Part shown: positions 1 to 9,040 of the stretch, piece after piece
How positions within the stretch are numbered: position 1 is the stretch's first letter
Layout of the letters: each line of letters starts with the position of its first letter
NCBI GenBank assembly: GCA_032718475.1
Contig: JAUCBJ010001662.1
Span: 1-45,940 of the forward strand
Length of the DNA: 45,940 bases
Direction: 5' to 3'
From: Nemertoderma westbladi
Taxonomy: Eukaryota > Xenacoelomorpha > Nemertodermatida > Nemertodermatidae
Position numbers and translations under genes: made by a program
The notes under the pieces: model-generated
Databases searched by the model: none
Told to the model about the DNA's origin: nothing
What the model saw: only the letters and a program-made list of their open reading frames with translations

Positions 1-1504
1 CCCCCCCCCCCCCCCCTAAAATCTACAAATATTTACGAAAAACGTCTGATTGTTTGTTTGTACGTAGGTATCACTTGTCTGGATCCGACCGAAAAAGAAA
101 TTTTTCGAAAAAGCTGTACTGGGGTGGTTATATTGCAGCACCAAAATTACAAGTAGTGCACAATTTTCACCAAATTTGAAAGTTACATTTTCGGCTAATT
201 ATTTTTCAATACAGGTTTTCTGGGGTGCAAAATACATTGGAAAATATTAAAAAATGATATGATTACTATAAATGGCTGTTTAGTCCTCTCTGCGTAGGAA
301 AAAAATGAAAAAAACAAGTAACCAGCACTTTTCAGTTAGAACACAAAATTTTTAATTCACTTATACGATGCTATAAATTCACATTTTCAGGTTTTCGAGG
401 GCGCTGATTCTAATGGAATACATTTCTAATATGCCAGATCATTGCTACTTGTATTTTTCGGCGTAATTTGGCAAATTTTGGTGCTAGCACCAAATTTCGT
501 ACCCATCACCAAAAAGTACAAGTTTGCGATGTCCAGTGCTGTTTTTATTGATTCCATCGGATTCAGGACCCTCATAAACCCGTATAACGCAAGAAACAAG
601 GTGATACTATCTACTTATCAATTTGCATATTTTCCAAAATTTGGTGCTGGCACAACAATTTTCACCCACCGGCGAAAAATACAAGTTTGAGAACTCTTAT
701 GAAATTTTTACTGATTCCATTGAATTCAGAACCATCACAAACCCGTATAACGCAAGAAACAAGGTGACACAATCAATTGATATATTTGATGGTTTTCAAA
801 ATTTGGTGCTAGCACCACATTTTGCACCCACATCCGAAAAATACAAGTTTGAGATGTCTAGTTCGATAATTATATTTTCCATTGAATTCAGAACTGCCAT
901 AAACCTCTAAAACGCAAGAAATAAATTGTCACAAGCAATTTTATCTATTGAATGGATTTTCAAAATTTCGTGCTAGCACCAAAATTTGCACACAGCACCG
1001 AAAAATACAAGTTTGATACGCTTGGTGCAACTCGTATATATTTCATCGAATCCAGAAACCCAAAAAACCCCAATTGCGTAAAAAACAAGTTTCAAACGAT
1101 CAATTTACAAAATTGACTTATTTCAAAATTTGGTGCTGGCACCAAAATTTGGCACCCACCGAAAAAAACAAGTTTGAAATTTCTAAATCAATTTATATGA
1201 ATTCCATCAAATTTCTAACACCAAAAAACCGGTGTAAATCAAAAATAGAGATGTTACAATTCATATTTAATGAAATGTAATTTTCAAAAAACGTCTCAAA
1301 AAAAGTGCCAAAAGTAGGGTTAAAAAATGGTGCTATAACTCGAAAAGTACCCAATATTTTTGAAAACGGTTTTCACTACTAGGAAGACAATAGATTTTTA
1401 GGAAAAGTCATAAAATTTCAGATTGCCAACTGCGTTTGTTTCAGAATTATACTAAAAAAACCACGGGGGGGGTCATATTGACCCCCCCCCCGGGTTTAAT
1501 AGGG
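1..1504. mobile_element. Right-hand part of a piggyBac-like non-autonomous element with internal tandem repeats
   Basis: The right edge reads AATAGGG followed by TTAA (1505-1508). The reverse complement of this edge, TTAACCCTATTAAACCCGGG, closely matches the left terminus of the complete TTAA-flanked element at 29419-31301. A G-run/C-run hairpin (about 1466-1491) sits just inside the terminus, as similar hairpins do inside the other element. The interior is AT-rich, has no credible coding capacity and holds the 163-bp tandem array. The left end lies outside the window. piggyBac elements are known for TTAA target duplications and termini starting CCY; membership is inferred from one end only. 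Confidence 0.5.
474..1290. repeat. 163-bp tandem repeat array, about five copies
   Basis: The anchor TTGGTGCTAGCACC (or a close variant) recurs at 478, 641, 803, 967 and 1130, a steady step of 162-164 bp. Each unit carries the anchor, then a CACCCACCGAAAAATACAAGTTTGA-like block (about 20-25 bp), then ATTCCATCGAATTCAGAACC, and in the better copies AACGCAAGAAACAAGGTGA. Copies diverge and the last is the most degraded. Open frames across it (442-690, 623-910, 1074-1280) are by-products of the repeat. A related copy lies inverted at about 18520-18772, so the unit is also dispersed. Confidence 0.85.
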
Positions 1505-1771
1505 TTAAACACTTTTTGTACCAGAAACTTTGGCCAAAGTGGATGAGGCACTCGAAACCATGAAGAAATACCCGTGTAAACCAAGGTCAACTCAACTAAA
1601 AATCGAAAACTACTACTAAAACTAAAAATTAAAATTAAAACTAAAAAAACAACTAGGATTCCTTACAGAAAGTAAAACCTGGTGGTTCCTAATTATTTAT
1701 CTAGAATTTTGTAGATTTAGATTTGCTTTGTATTTTATTGACTATATTATTATGGATACTTTATATCTTAC
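1505..1771. other. Non-coding stretch downstream of the EGF exon
   Basis: Begins with the TTAA beside the element end and holds a short adenine-rich run of ACTAAAA-like units (about 1596-1650). No coding region, RNA gene or further exon could be recognised. In the minus-strand gene it would be the intron after the EGF exon. Confidence 0.5.
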
Positions 1772-1882
1772 TTTCACAAAATCCATCTTTTAGTTCAGTT
1801 CCAGGTTGACATTGACATGAATATGAAGTATCTCCGTGGACGATACAATCTCCAAACCCACACTCAACTCCAGTACATGGAT
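1772..1882 (-). CDS. EGF-like domain exon of a modular extracellular protein
   Basis: Read on the minus strand, the exon follows a TTTTTGTAG acceptor and ends at a GTAAGA donor. It is 111 bp (37 codons), phase 1 at both ends. It carries six cysteines in EGF order: PCTGVEC, GFGDC, then after nine residues CQC, then C after a PGTELKDGF stretch. The split codon G|AT joins in frame to the end of the TSP1 exon at 2167 and gives Asp-Pro-Cys. EGF modules are disulphide-bonded extracellular units used in adhesion and ligand binding. No calcium-binding EGF signature (D-x-D/N-E) is evident. Symmetric phase-1 exons are typical of shuffled extracellular modules. The next exon downstream was not found. 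Confidence 0.82.
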
Positions 1883-2047
1883 CTACAAAAACAATATAGT
1901 TTATAACTCATTATATCAGGCTGCTTCTAGTGCTGGTGTTTTTTGTTAAAAGCAAAGACCATAATTTACACACACTAGACTTAACCAGACCCCTCCTATT
2001 AGACATCCTTTATAATGAACTAAAGCAGGACTCCATAGTCAGTCACA

Positions 2048-2072
2048 CCCCCCCCCCCCCCCCCCCCCCCCC
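2048..2072. repeat. Poly-C tract (25 nt)
   Basis: An uninterrupted run of 25 C in the intron between the TSP1 and EGF exons. Comparable C or G runs occur at 1, 16050, 17350, 21737, 21978, 31028, 32207, 34787 and 42539. Run length in an assembly is unreliable. Confidence 0.9.
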
Positions 2073-2166
2073 ATATGTGATTGGTTGGTTCTAAGCTTTA
2101 TTAATATTACCTGCTTTGCTTCTCCAATTATATTTTCATATTCATTCATCAATATTTATCACTCAC

Positions 2167-2328
2167 CGCAGCTTCTACAAGCTATTGCTTCCACAATATC
2201 TCCACATTCTTGGCCCCCATTACTTGGTTGTCTAATAATTTCTCGTTGATAAACTGCAAATCCTGAACCACACGGAATTGTGGCATTGCATTCTTGTATT
2301 GTGGTCCGGTTTGATAGAACACAATCAA
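2167..2328 (-). CDS. Thrombospondin type-1-like repeat exon
   Basis: The minus-strand exon has a pyrimidine-rich acceptor (TTTTTTCAAACAG) and a strong GTGAGT donor. It is 162 bp (54 codons), phase 1-1. The peptide follows the TSP1 layout: DCVLSN, a Cys in QECNATIPCGSG, a basic strand YQREIIRQ, the hallmark SNGGQEC, and a final ACRSC. TSP1 repeats are secreted modules binding matrix, glycosaminoglycans or guidance receptors. The tryptophans of the usual WSxW motif are absent, so this is an atypical copy, possibly lacking C-mannosylation sites. It splices in frame to the EGF exon at 1882. Confidence 0.8.
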
Positions 2329-3064
2329 CTGTTTGAAAAAAATGACACATTAATATTAATAGTGTATGAGTGAGACAGGCATTAAAATAATTTTGTCTCA
2401 TACTCTCATTGCATTGGCTGGTGGAATACTAAAATAATATATTAGTTTCCACCATGATTTCCTGATATATCAGTAGTATTATAAAATGGTAATCAACTAA
2501 AGGAAGGATGACGAATCCCAGTATCATAGGTTATGGATAGAGAGTAGCAAAAAAGACATAAGTTAGGAAAGCAAAGGCGTGGGTAGCTCTATCAAAAATG
2601 GATACAACCTGGAATTTAGAACTAAGTTCTTTCGAGCAACAGTGGAAAGTATGCTTTTATACTTTTACTACTGACTAAATCACAGCTAGCACAGTAATGA
2701 GAAAACTGTAGCTAGTCTTCTCTGTATACAAGTAGGGGTTACTTAAGTAAGTGATCCGATGACAGTTAATAATAGCACACAAAATGGGGGAATATAAATA
2801 ATAGCAAAAATTAGAAAATTAACAAATTATGGCAACTGGGGGGAAGAAATTCTAGAATCATTAATGAAAGCAACAGACAAAAATTACAAATTTAGGGAAA
2901 ATTGACACTTGGGGGGGTATATTTGTATAAAATATACCGGAAAACGTAATATAGGAGGTAGGCTATCACTGATCGGAACAACTAACATTCTGTTTGACAA
3001 CCCTCTCACTTAAACTGAGCCTTTGTAAGGCCCCACCAGTTGGGTGAGAGCGCGTAGATTCGTG
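2329..3064. other. Intronic sequence without a recognised gene
   Basis: AT-rich from 2329 to 2900, then increasingly purine-rich. It contains a 9-bp inverted repeat GGTATATTT/AAATATACC (2916-2938) preceded by seven G. No domain-bearing frame was seen. A 40-residue extension of the open frame beyond the TSP1 acceptor (to 2401) is intron read-through. Confidence 0.5.
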
Positions 3065-3493
3065 ATGGCATAGAAATTAGTAAAGAAGAGAAAGTCGGAG
3101 AAGACTGGGAAAGAGTTGCTAGTGGACTTCACGCAGAGGCATCCGGAGGAGAAGACGAAGGGATACTACAAACTACTCCCAAAGGGTCACAGAGCACACG
3201 TGCTACAGGACCAGTTTAGGGAGATGCACGAGCGACGACTGGTCGGGACCTAAGGGACGCCGTTGTTGGACAACGCGATCCACGAGCATCTTCGTTATGT
3301 TGTGAAGGGAGGCGAGGCGAAGTTCGGGATACCGAAGTATCCGAGGGAACCACTGAGGAAGGAGTGGAGGAGATTTGTAGATTCCGTGGAGAGGGGCGGA
3401 TACATGGTCCTAGATGACGAAGGGACTGTGGAGGATGATGAGGGCTCGAGAAGGGGTCGGGAGGATCAGCTAGAACTATATGGCCGAAGTTAA
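3065..3493 (+). pseudogene. Degraded purine-rich ORF of unknown function
   Basis: From the ATG at 3065 the frame runs to TAA at 3491-3493, interrupted by in-frame TAG (3071) and TAA (3251). The encoded protein would be Lys/Glu/Arg-rich with a plausible globular middle (HEHLRYVV, KEWRRFVDSVERGGYMV). I recognise no domain. Codons are dominated by AGG, GAG and AAG, unlike the AT-rich surroundings, so it probably belongs with the following ORF to one decayed mobile element or insert. It lies antisense inside the proposed intron of the extracellular-protein gene. Confidence 0.4.
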
Positions 3494-3498
3494 ACTGG

Positions 3499-4860
3499 TT
3501 GCCTAGGGTGGTGCAGGAGCTAGTGAGACAGAAAACTACGATCAAGGTGGGATCGGCAATCCACGACGACGCTGATAGGATTATTGGACCGGACACCTGC
3601 AATCTCCTGGACATGCAGGTCTATATGGCTATGACAAGACCAGAGGGATTGGCATTGGTGGAGAACACAGGACATTGCGGAGCTGTGGCAATGGGCCAAC
3701 TGATGGGACTCGTCTACCACAAGCAGATGGACTGGAACAAGTTCCGGGAAGAATACGGAGCGGAACTTGCGAACTCGCTGAAGTGGCTAGTGCGACCAGG
3801 AAAGCAGGAAGTGTATCAGTTCTGGAGGGGAGCGATGAAGATATATCAGAAGAGATATATCTTACTGGAGGATTGGATAATGATTGGTTTATTAAACCTA
3901 TTCATTACAGTGATTATAGGGAGGGAGCCGATGGCGTTTCTACTATCAGGAGCACCTCTGAATCACAGGAGAACCTTTAAGGTAGCCATCGAGGGTCTTG
4001 TAGACCATCTGGCGCTGAAGGGCGAGTCGGTATTTTTCGATACCCGACACCTAGTGGCCAGAGAGGTAGACACACCGTACAAGCGATGGAGGAAACTGGA
4101 GGCGGATAGGGTCGAGGAGAAGAGACTAGAGGAGGTCGCAAGGAGAGAAAGAAGGGAGGCAGCGGACAGAGAAGCAGATATAAGGGGAGAGGAGTATGAG
4201 TTTGAAGCTCAAGTCATAGACGAGAGGTGGGGATCGGAGACATCAGACGAATTTGGGCTGGAGGACGAACTGGGTTGGATGGAAGAAACACCGAGACAGT
4301 CAACATCGGGGTTGCAAGGAATACCCATGCCAGCAGGCTCTGAGGGCAACATTGGGAGGAAGAGACCGAGGGAGGTAGAAGGGTGGAAGGCTATGGGCAG
4401 ATACCAGGGTGGAAAGGGACACAGTGGATCAACCAGGCTACCAGGTTCGGATCCACTCCCGGCAGGGGAGGAAGAAGACGAGTTTGGGGCGATGCTGCCG
4501 ATAGAGAGGATTGCGGCCCCAGCAGGGGAAGAGGAGGAGGACGAGTTCGGGGCGATGCCGCCGATAGTAAGGATCGGCCACTCAGATACGGACTGGGTGG
4601 ACGGGAGGGTGTTGATGGACAGCGGGGCGGGGGGAGATCACCAAGAGGAGACTACCAGTCACGTATCAGGAGTTAGTGACAGCGGCATCGTACTGAGGGG
4701 TCATCAACACCAAAAGATACCTAGACAGATGGTCCCAGGAAATAGGATCGAATTCAGGGACTTTCTGGGGGAACACGTGCCGCGCGCGATGAAGATGATC
4801 TTGTGGGACGCTACCAGAGGGAGACAGGAGGGACACTCAGTGGGACCACCTGCGAAGTGA
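3499..4860 (+). CDS. Long purine-rich ORF, unknown; possible OTU-like cysteine-protease remnant
   Basis: The open frame is 453 codons, starting from a near-cognate codon; the true N-terminus is unclear. Around residues 50-90 the segment ENTGHCGAVAMGQLMGL, followed by WNKFREEYGAEL, resembles the catalytic Cys helix of OTU-type cysteine proteases found in some transposons (usual motif DGxCxx). The Asp is absent and no catalytic His is clear, so activity is doubtful. Residues 195-230 are a charged, probably coiled-coil stretch. From about 315 a low-complexity region holds two imperfect acidic repeats (PAGEEEDEFGAMLPIERI and PAGEEEEDEFGAMPPIVRI). The frame differs from 3065-3493. Alternatives: gag-like protein, ORF1 of a retroelement, or chance opening in purine-rich DNA. 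Confidence 0.35.
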   Translation: MPRVVQELVRQKTTIKVGSAIHDDADRIIGPDTCNLLDMQVYMAMTRPEGLALVENTGHCGAVAMGQLMGLVYHKQMDWNKFREEYGAELANSLKWLVRPGKQEVYQFWRGAMKIYQKRYILLEDWIMIGLLNLFITVIIGREPMAFLLSGAPLNHRRTFKVAIEGLVDHLALKGESVFFDTRHLVAREVDTPYKRWRKLEADRVEEKRLEEVARRERREAADREADIRGEEYEFEAQVIDERWGSETSDEFGLEDELGWMEETPRQSTSGLQGIPMPAGSEGNIGRKRPREVEGWKAMGRYQGGKGHSGSTRLPGSDPLPAGEEEDEFGAMLPIERIAAPAGEEEEDEFGAMPPIVRIGHSDTDWVDGRVLMDSGAGGDHQEETTSHVSGVSDSGIVLRGHQHQKIPRQMVPGNRIEFRDFLGEHVPRAMKMILWDATRGRQEGHSVGPPAK

Positions 4861-5683
4861 TACTGGGAGTTGATAACACCTGTGCCCAAAGAACCAAAAA
4901 CGGGGCTTGGTAAGACGGTATCGGCGAGGATGAGTAGCCTCAAGGATAAACAGGAAGGAAGGAACAGGCAAGATGACGATATGGGCAAGGAACTCAGATG
5001 TTTCCCGAAGTCGGGAGGAGCAAACTAGAACTCAGGAACAGGGGTGTAAGTGTGCCTGGAAGGCACCACATGAATGCAATAGTACAAACCCCTAAGTGCA
5101 ATTAATTAAGTGCAATTAGTATGTACATACGTAAAATTAATTAATTAATACCCAATATAATCAATATATGTACTATAGTCAAAATACAACGTTTTCCAAC
5201 TAGCTACTGGGATTGGGGACCAATTGACTAGAGTAGGAAGACGAGACATTAGACGGATCTCACTGACATGATGTACACATGCGTGGGACCCGATAAGAGT
5301 GTGGAGAGTGACAATAAATACAGGTTGACTATGGGGAATGGGGGAAGCATGGGGAGAAGGTGCTAGAATTGAGGAAGTGAAAGAAGTCCGAGATTCAAGT
5401 GTGGGGGGCGAGCATAGAGGATGATGAGTCCCAAGGGACTGGTGAGGGAGGAAGGGACAACAAAGTCCGTGAGGAAAATTGTGTGAGGAGTGAGGGCAAT
5501 CATCTAAAACAGAGACGCCAGATACCTTGGTAATGGCATAGCGCGCAGGTGTACCAAGGATGGGTAGTCATAACAGACCCATTGGGGCCGGCCTGGAAAC
5601 GAAAGTTGACCCCGAGAAGAAAATTCCACCCCACATCCAATATTAGATTGGATTCCAGCGGAATTGAAGCACACGTAAGGTTG
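4861..5683. other. Purine-rich tail of the 3-5 kb block, no gene recognised
   Basis: Composition stays G/A-rich to about 5640 and frames are short and broken. ATTAATTAATTA-type sequence occurs around 5100-5165. No coding domain, terminal repeat or RNA gene was recognised. Confidence 0.5.
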
Positions 5684-5712
5684 ATGCTATCTTCTCACCG
5701 GGAAGATAGCAT
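5684..5712. other. Perfect 11-bp stem-loop abutting the fold-back
   Basis: ATGCTATCTTC (5684-5694), a 7-nt loop, and GAAGATAGCAT (5702-5712) form a perfect hairpin 4 bp before the long inverted repeat begins. Helitron 3' ends carry a hairpin just before CTRR, but no CTRR follows here, so that identity is not claimed. Confidence 0.7.
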
Positions 5713-5716
5713 GGGA

Positions 5717-6987
5717 TAAATAATTACTCATGACCATAGCAACGGGGATTTCCCTCTTATACACTAATTGATGGTGGAATTTCTCAAAATTTTGTGAAAT
5801 ATGAACACTGAAGTATATAGAAACATCTTATGGACAAAAATTTCAAAATTAATTTATGTTTACTTACTATACTTGCATAGCAACATAGGTTTTCCATAGC
5901 AACCATAAAGTTTTTCATGGTATTCTAAGCAAAAACAAGTTTCCTGCATCATTATAATGCTATACATACATATCAACAGCGGATTTTGCATAGCAACGGT
6001 AAGTTTTTCATAGCAATGACGAATTTACCATAGTAACCTGGAACATATCTTAGCAACGGAGCGTTTTTGACAGCAATAAAAAGTTTTTTTCTTAGAGTGT
6101 TACATATGAGAGGCAATACATCCTTAGCAACAGCGATTTTTGCATAGCTACGAGGAATTTGGCTTTGATTTGGTACATTTTTGCATAACTACGACGAATT
6201 TGGAATTTATTGGAATTTGGTATATTGGTATTGGTATATTGGGCAACGTGGTGTTTATATAGCTAACTATATAGCTTCCAATACTTGACAACGCATCCCT
6301 TCATCAAATTAGAGCTTGAATACCATATTGGTCAAGTATTGGAAAGGTTCAAGGTTGTAATTTATGATAAGTGAATTGCAACATGTGAACGAATAAAGGA
6401 AGGTCCAAAAAACTTTAATAGGTTTATAAATTGTTATCTAGCTATATAAACACCACGTTGCCCAATATACCAATACCAATATACCAAATTCCAATAAATA
6501 CCAAATTCGTCGTAGTTATGCAAAAATCTACCAAATCAAAGCCAAATTCCTCGTAGCTATGCAAAATTCGCTGTTGCTAAGGATATATTGCCTCTCATAT
6601 GTAACATTCTAAGAAAAAAACTTGTTATTGCTGTCAAAAACGCTCCGTTGCTAAGATATGTTCCAGTTTGCTATGGTAAATTCGTCATTGCTATGAAAAA
6701 CTTACCGTTGCTATGCAAAATCCGCCGTTGATATGTAAAGCATTATAATGATGCAGGAAACTTGTTTTTGCTTAGAATACCATGAAAAACCTTATGGTTT
6801 CTATGGAAAACCTATGTTGCTATTCAAGTATAGTAAGTAAACATAAATAAATTTTGAAATTTTTGTCCATAATATGTTTCTATATGCTTCAGTGTTCATA
6901 TTTCACAAAATTTGGAGAAATTCCACCTATCAATTAGTGTATAAGAGGGAAATCTCCCGTTGCTATGGTCATGAGTAATTATTTATA
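5717..6987. mobile_element. Fold-back element: long inverted repeat with about 549-bp arms
   Basis: The left arm (5717-6265) and right arm (6439-6987) are near-identical inverted copies separated by a 173-bp spacer. Landmarks such as ATAAATAATTACTCATGACC and CATAGCAACGG are mirrored at both ends, with scattered substitutions and small indels. Each arm is itself periodic: a CATAGCAAC / TAGCAACGG motif recurs every 20-40 bp, usually followed by a T-rich run. Long TIRs built of short repeats are characteristic of Foldback/Galileo-type elements in Drosophila; family membership here is only an analogy. No ORF lies inside. A transcript would fold into a hairpin of over 500 bp. No clear target duplication was found. 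Confidence 0.8.
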
Positions 6988-7038
6988 TTTAAAAAATAGC
7001 TATAAATAATAATAATAAACAAATTTATTTTTGTTATT

Positions 7039-7082
7039 GCAGGCGCCCTTAGGGGTCAGTGCGATCTTATCAGGGCGCCTGC
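7039..7082 (-). other. 3'-terminal stem-loop of the LINE
   Basis: GCAGGCGCCCT and AGGGCGCCTGC form a perfect 11-bp stem around a 22-nt loop, followed on the minus strand by an AATAAA-like sequence and the (ATT)n tail. In CR1/L2-type LINEs the conserved 3' hairpin is the template recognition site of the RT; that role here is inferred from position. Confidence 0.75.
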
Positions 7083-7173
7083 AGCTAACTACCTAACCTA
7101 ATTAAAACAACATATACCTGTTCCATCAGTCACTTAATTAATAATAATACACTAAACAAACTGGACAAAAATA

Positions 7174-7752
7174 CTAAAAGAGACTAGTTTTTAGTTTGTT
7201 TTTAAAGGTGTCATAGTTAATACCTCCAGTGCAGAATCTCATGTCGCTGGGTAGGGAGTTCCAGACGTGTGCTGCGTTGTAGTAGAAGGCCTTGCGCGCT
7301 TGCTCATTGACCGTATGCGGAACGTTTAGTTTGATTACGTCATTGGAGCGGAGAACACGCGAATCTGTTTGTATGTTTACATCCAGTCTCAGATATAAGG
7401 GAGCGTTCCCCGAGACACACTTGTATGTTACACAGGCTACTTTATAGTCAATTCGGGATTCAATTGGTAGCCAATGTAGTGATCTCAACATTGCTGAAGC
7501 AGAGTTGTAAACATAGCAGCCATTAATCACATTATAACGTGGAACATTAGTGATCAACCGAGCAGCGCTATTCTGCACAGTTTGTAATCGTCTCCGTACA
7601 GTTTTAGCCGATGACTTTAGGATTCCATTCGAATAATCGAGACGACTCGTTATGAAAGAGTGTGTTAAGGTTTCAAGCGAGGATCTGGGTAGATACGATC
7701 GAATTTTGTACAGGGAGCGAAGGTAGTATTTAGTTTTCGCTGCTGTACTCAC
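7174..7752 (-). pseudogene. C-terminal domain of the CR1/L2-like LINE RT
   Basis: The 192-codon frame begins within TAAKTKYYLRSLYKIRSYLP and contains the signature SRLDYSNGIL, LQTVQNSAARLI, LHWLPIESRIDYK and ending HVWNSLPSDMR. This is the region that follows the polymerase domain in CR1/L2-like elements. It is separated from the polymerase ORF by a frameshift around 7753-7800, so it is not independently translated. Its natural stop lies at 7174, just before the 3' UTR. Confidence 0.85.
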
Positions 7753-7780
7753 AATGTGCTCTTTAAATTTTAAATGCGAA

Positions 7781-9040
7781 TCAAAAACTACACCCAGGCA
7801 GGCACTTAACTTGGCTTGAGAAAGGAATTCTAAAACTTCGGAAATTTAAAATTTGGGAATCATCAGGAATCTTCTTGCACTGCTGGGAAGTCCCATAGAC
7901 AATTATATCTGTTTTATCAGGATTAATTCGCAAGTGATTCTTGTCCATCCAACATGCTGCAGTATGTAGTGCCACTGACAATTTATCTTTAATGGTAGAA
8001 AAATCTTGAGGTTTACCAGTTGCAAAGAATTGGGTATCATCAGCATAATTGGATGATTTGGATCCAAGCGGGCCAATACGCCAGAAAAGGTCTGTCATGT
8101 ACGCATTAAATAGGGTAGGACCAAGGATACTGCCCTGTGGAACACCCGTTTCTAGCAGTACCATATCAGACGTACTCCCTTCGATTTTTACTCGCTGGTA
8201 TCTATCATGTAGGTATGATCCCAATAATTTCAATGCAGTCCCAGAGAAACCAAATTCGGTCTCTAACTTAGATAGAAGAGTCACGTGGTTAACGGTGTCA
8301 AAAGCAGCACTTAGGTCTATATATGCACAGATAGTTATATTTTTGTTCTCCATTGCTTTCAGGAACTGACTATGTAAGAAAAGATTCACGGTTTCAGTCG
8401 AGTGATTCTGTCTGTATCCAGACTGGGAGGAGTGAAAGGCAAACTGTTGGTTGGCTCTGAACATAATCGCTTTCTCTATAACCTTTGAGATAAAACTTAG
8501 ATTACTGACTGGCCTGTAGTTATTCAAACATTCAGGATCCAGCGACGGCTTTTTCAGTAATAGCCTCACAACTGCCACTTTCAGAAATCTTTTGAATTCT
8601 CCTTTACACAAGACCTGATTCACGTAATTTGTCAGCGGCCGGATAATAATTGGTAGAACAGACTTGAACAAGGGTGTCGGTAGACAGTCGAGTTCACAAG
8701 ATGCGCTTGACATGTTTTTGATCAGTTTGGACAATTCTGCCTCTGATAGGGGTAAAAATTCCTCAAACTGCTTCTCGTAGAGTTTCGGTAAGTTTCTGCA
8801 GTCGCAATGCATGTCAAAAGATTTTACGATATTGCGAACCTTTCCAACGAAGAAATCAGAGAATTTGATCGCTAGATCTGAGCAGTTTCCCAGGGTTATA
8901 GGTAGTATTGGTGAGTTTGACTTTCCTAATAAGCGTTTGAATTGTTTCCAGAGGGCACGGGGGTTACCGTGGTTTTCCTCTATAAAATCTCTATAATATG
9001 CGCGAGTTGAGTTACGGAGAGCTTTAGCCAGTGATAGACC
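7781..9040 (-). pseudogene. Reverse-transcriptase domain of the CR1/L2-like LINE, frameshifted
   Basis: From about LSLAKALRNSTRAYYRDF (9040) the frame carries the RT blocks in order: NYRPVSNLSFISKVIEK, AYIDLSAAFDTVNH (first catalytic Asp), GVPQGSILGPTLFNAYMTDLF and NYADDTQFF (catalytic YADD). The polymerase active site is intact, but the frame fails after SSQVKCLPGC and the endonuclease is missing. The open frame extends to 9169, but those first 43 residues come from flanking X-box-containing DNA. Confidence 0.85.

Larger units (their letters stand above)
7003..9040 (-). mobile_element. 5'-truncated CR1/L2-like non-LTR retrotransposon
   Basis: A minus-strand LINE containing only reverse transcriptase and the C-terminal domain, with no endonuclease. 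LINE-like coding begins at about 9040 and the element ends in a 3' stem-loop and an (ATT)n tail at about 7003-7020. It abuts the right arm of the fold-back and carries a frameshift near 7780. A target-site duplication could not be identified. Confidence 0.85.

Noticed and set aside
442-1280. Three plus-strand open frames of 68-95 codons
   Set aside because: They follow the 163-bp repeat period and share repeated peptide pieces, so they are repeat by-products.
474-1290. Regular repeats that could suggest a CRISPR array
   Set aside because: Units are 163 bp without spacer structure, and the window is eukaryotic.
5684-5712. Helitron 3' hairpin
   Set aside because: No CTRR terminus follows and no Rep/helicase domain was found.
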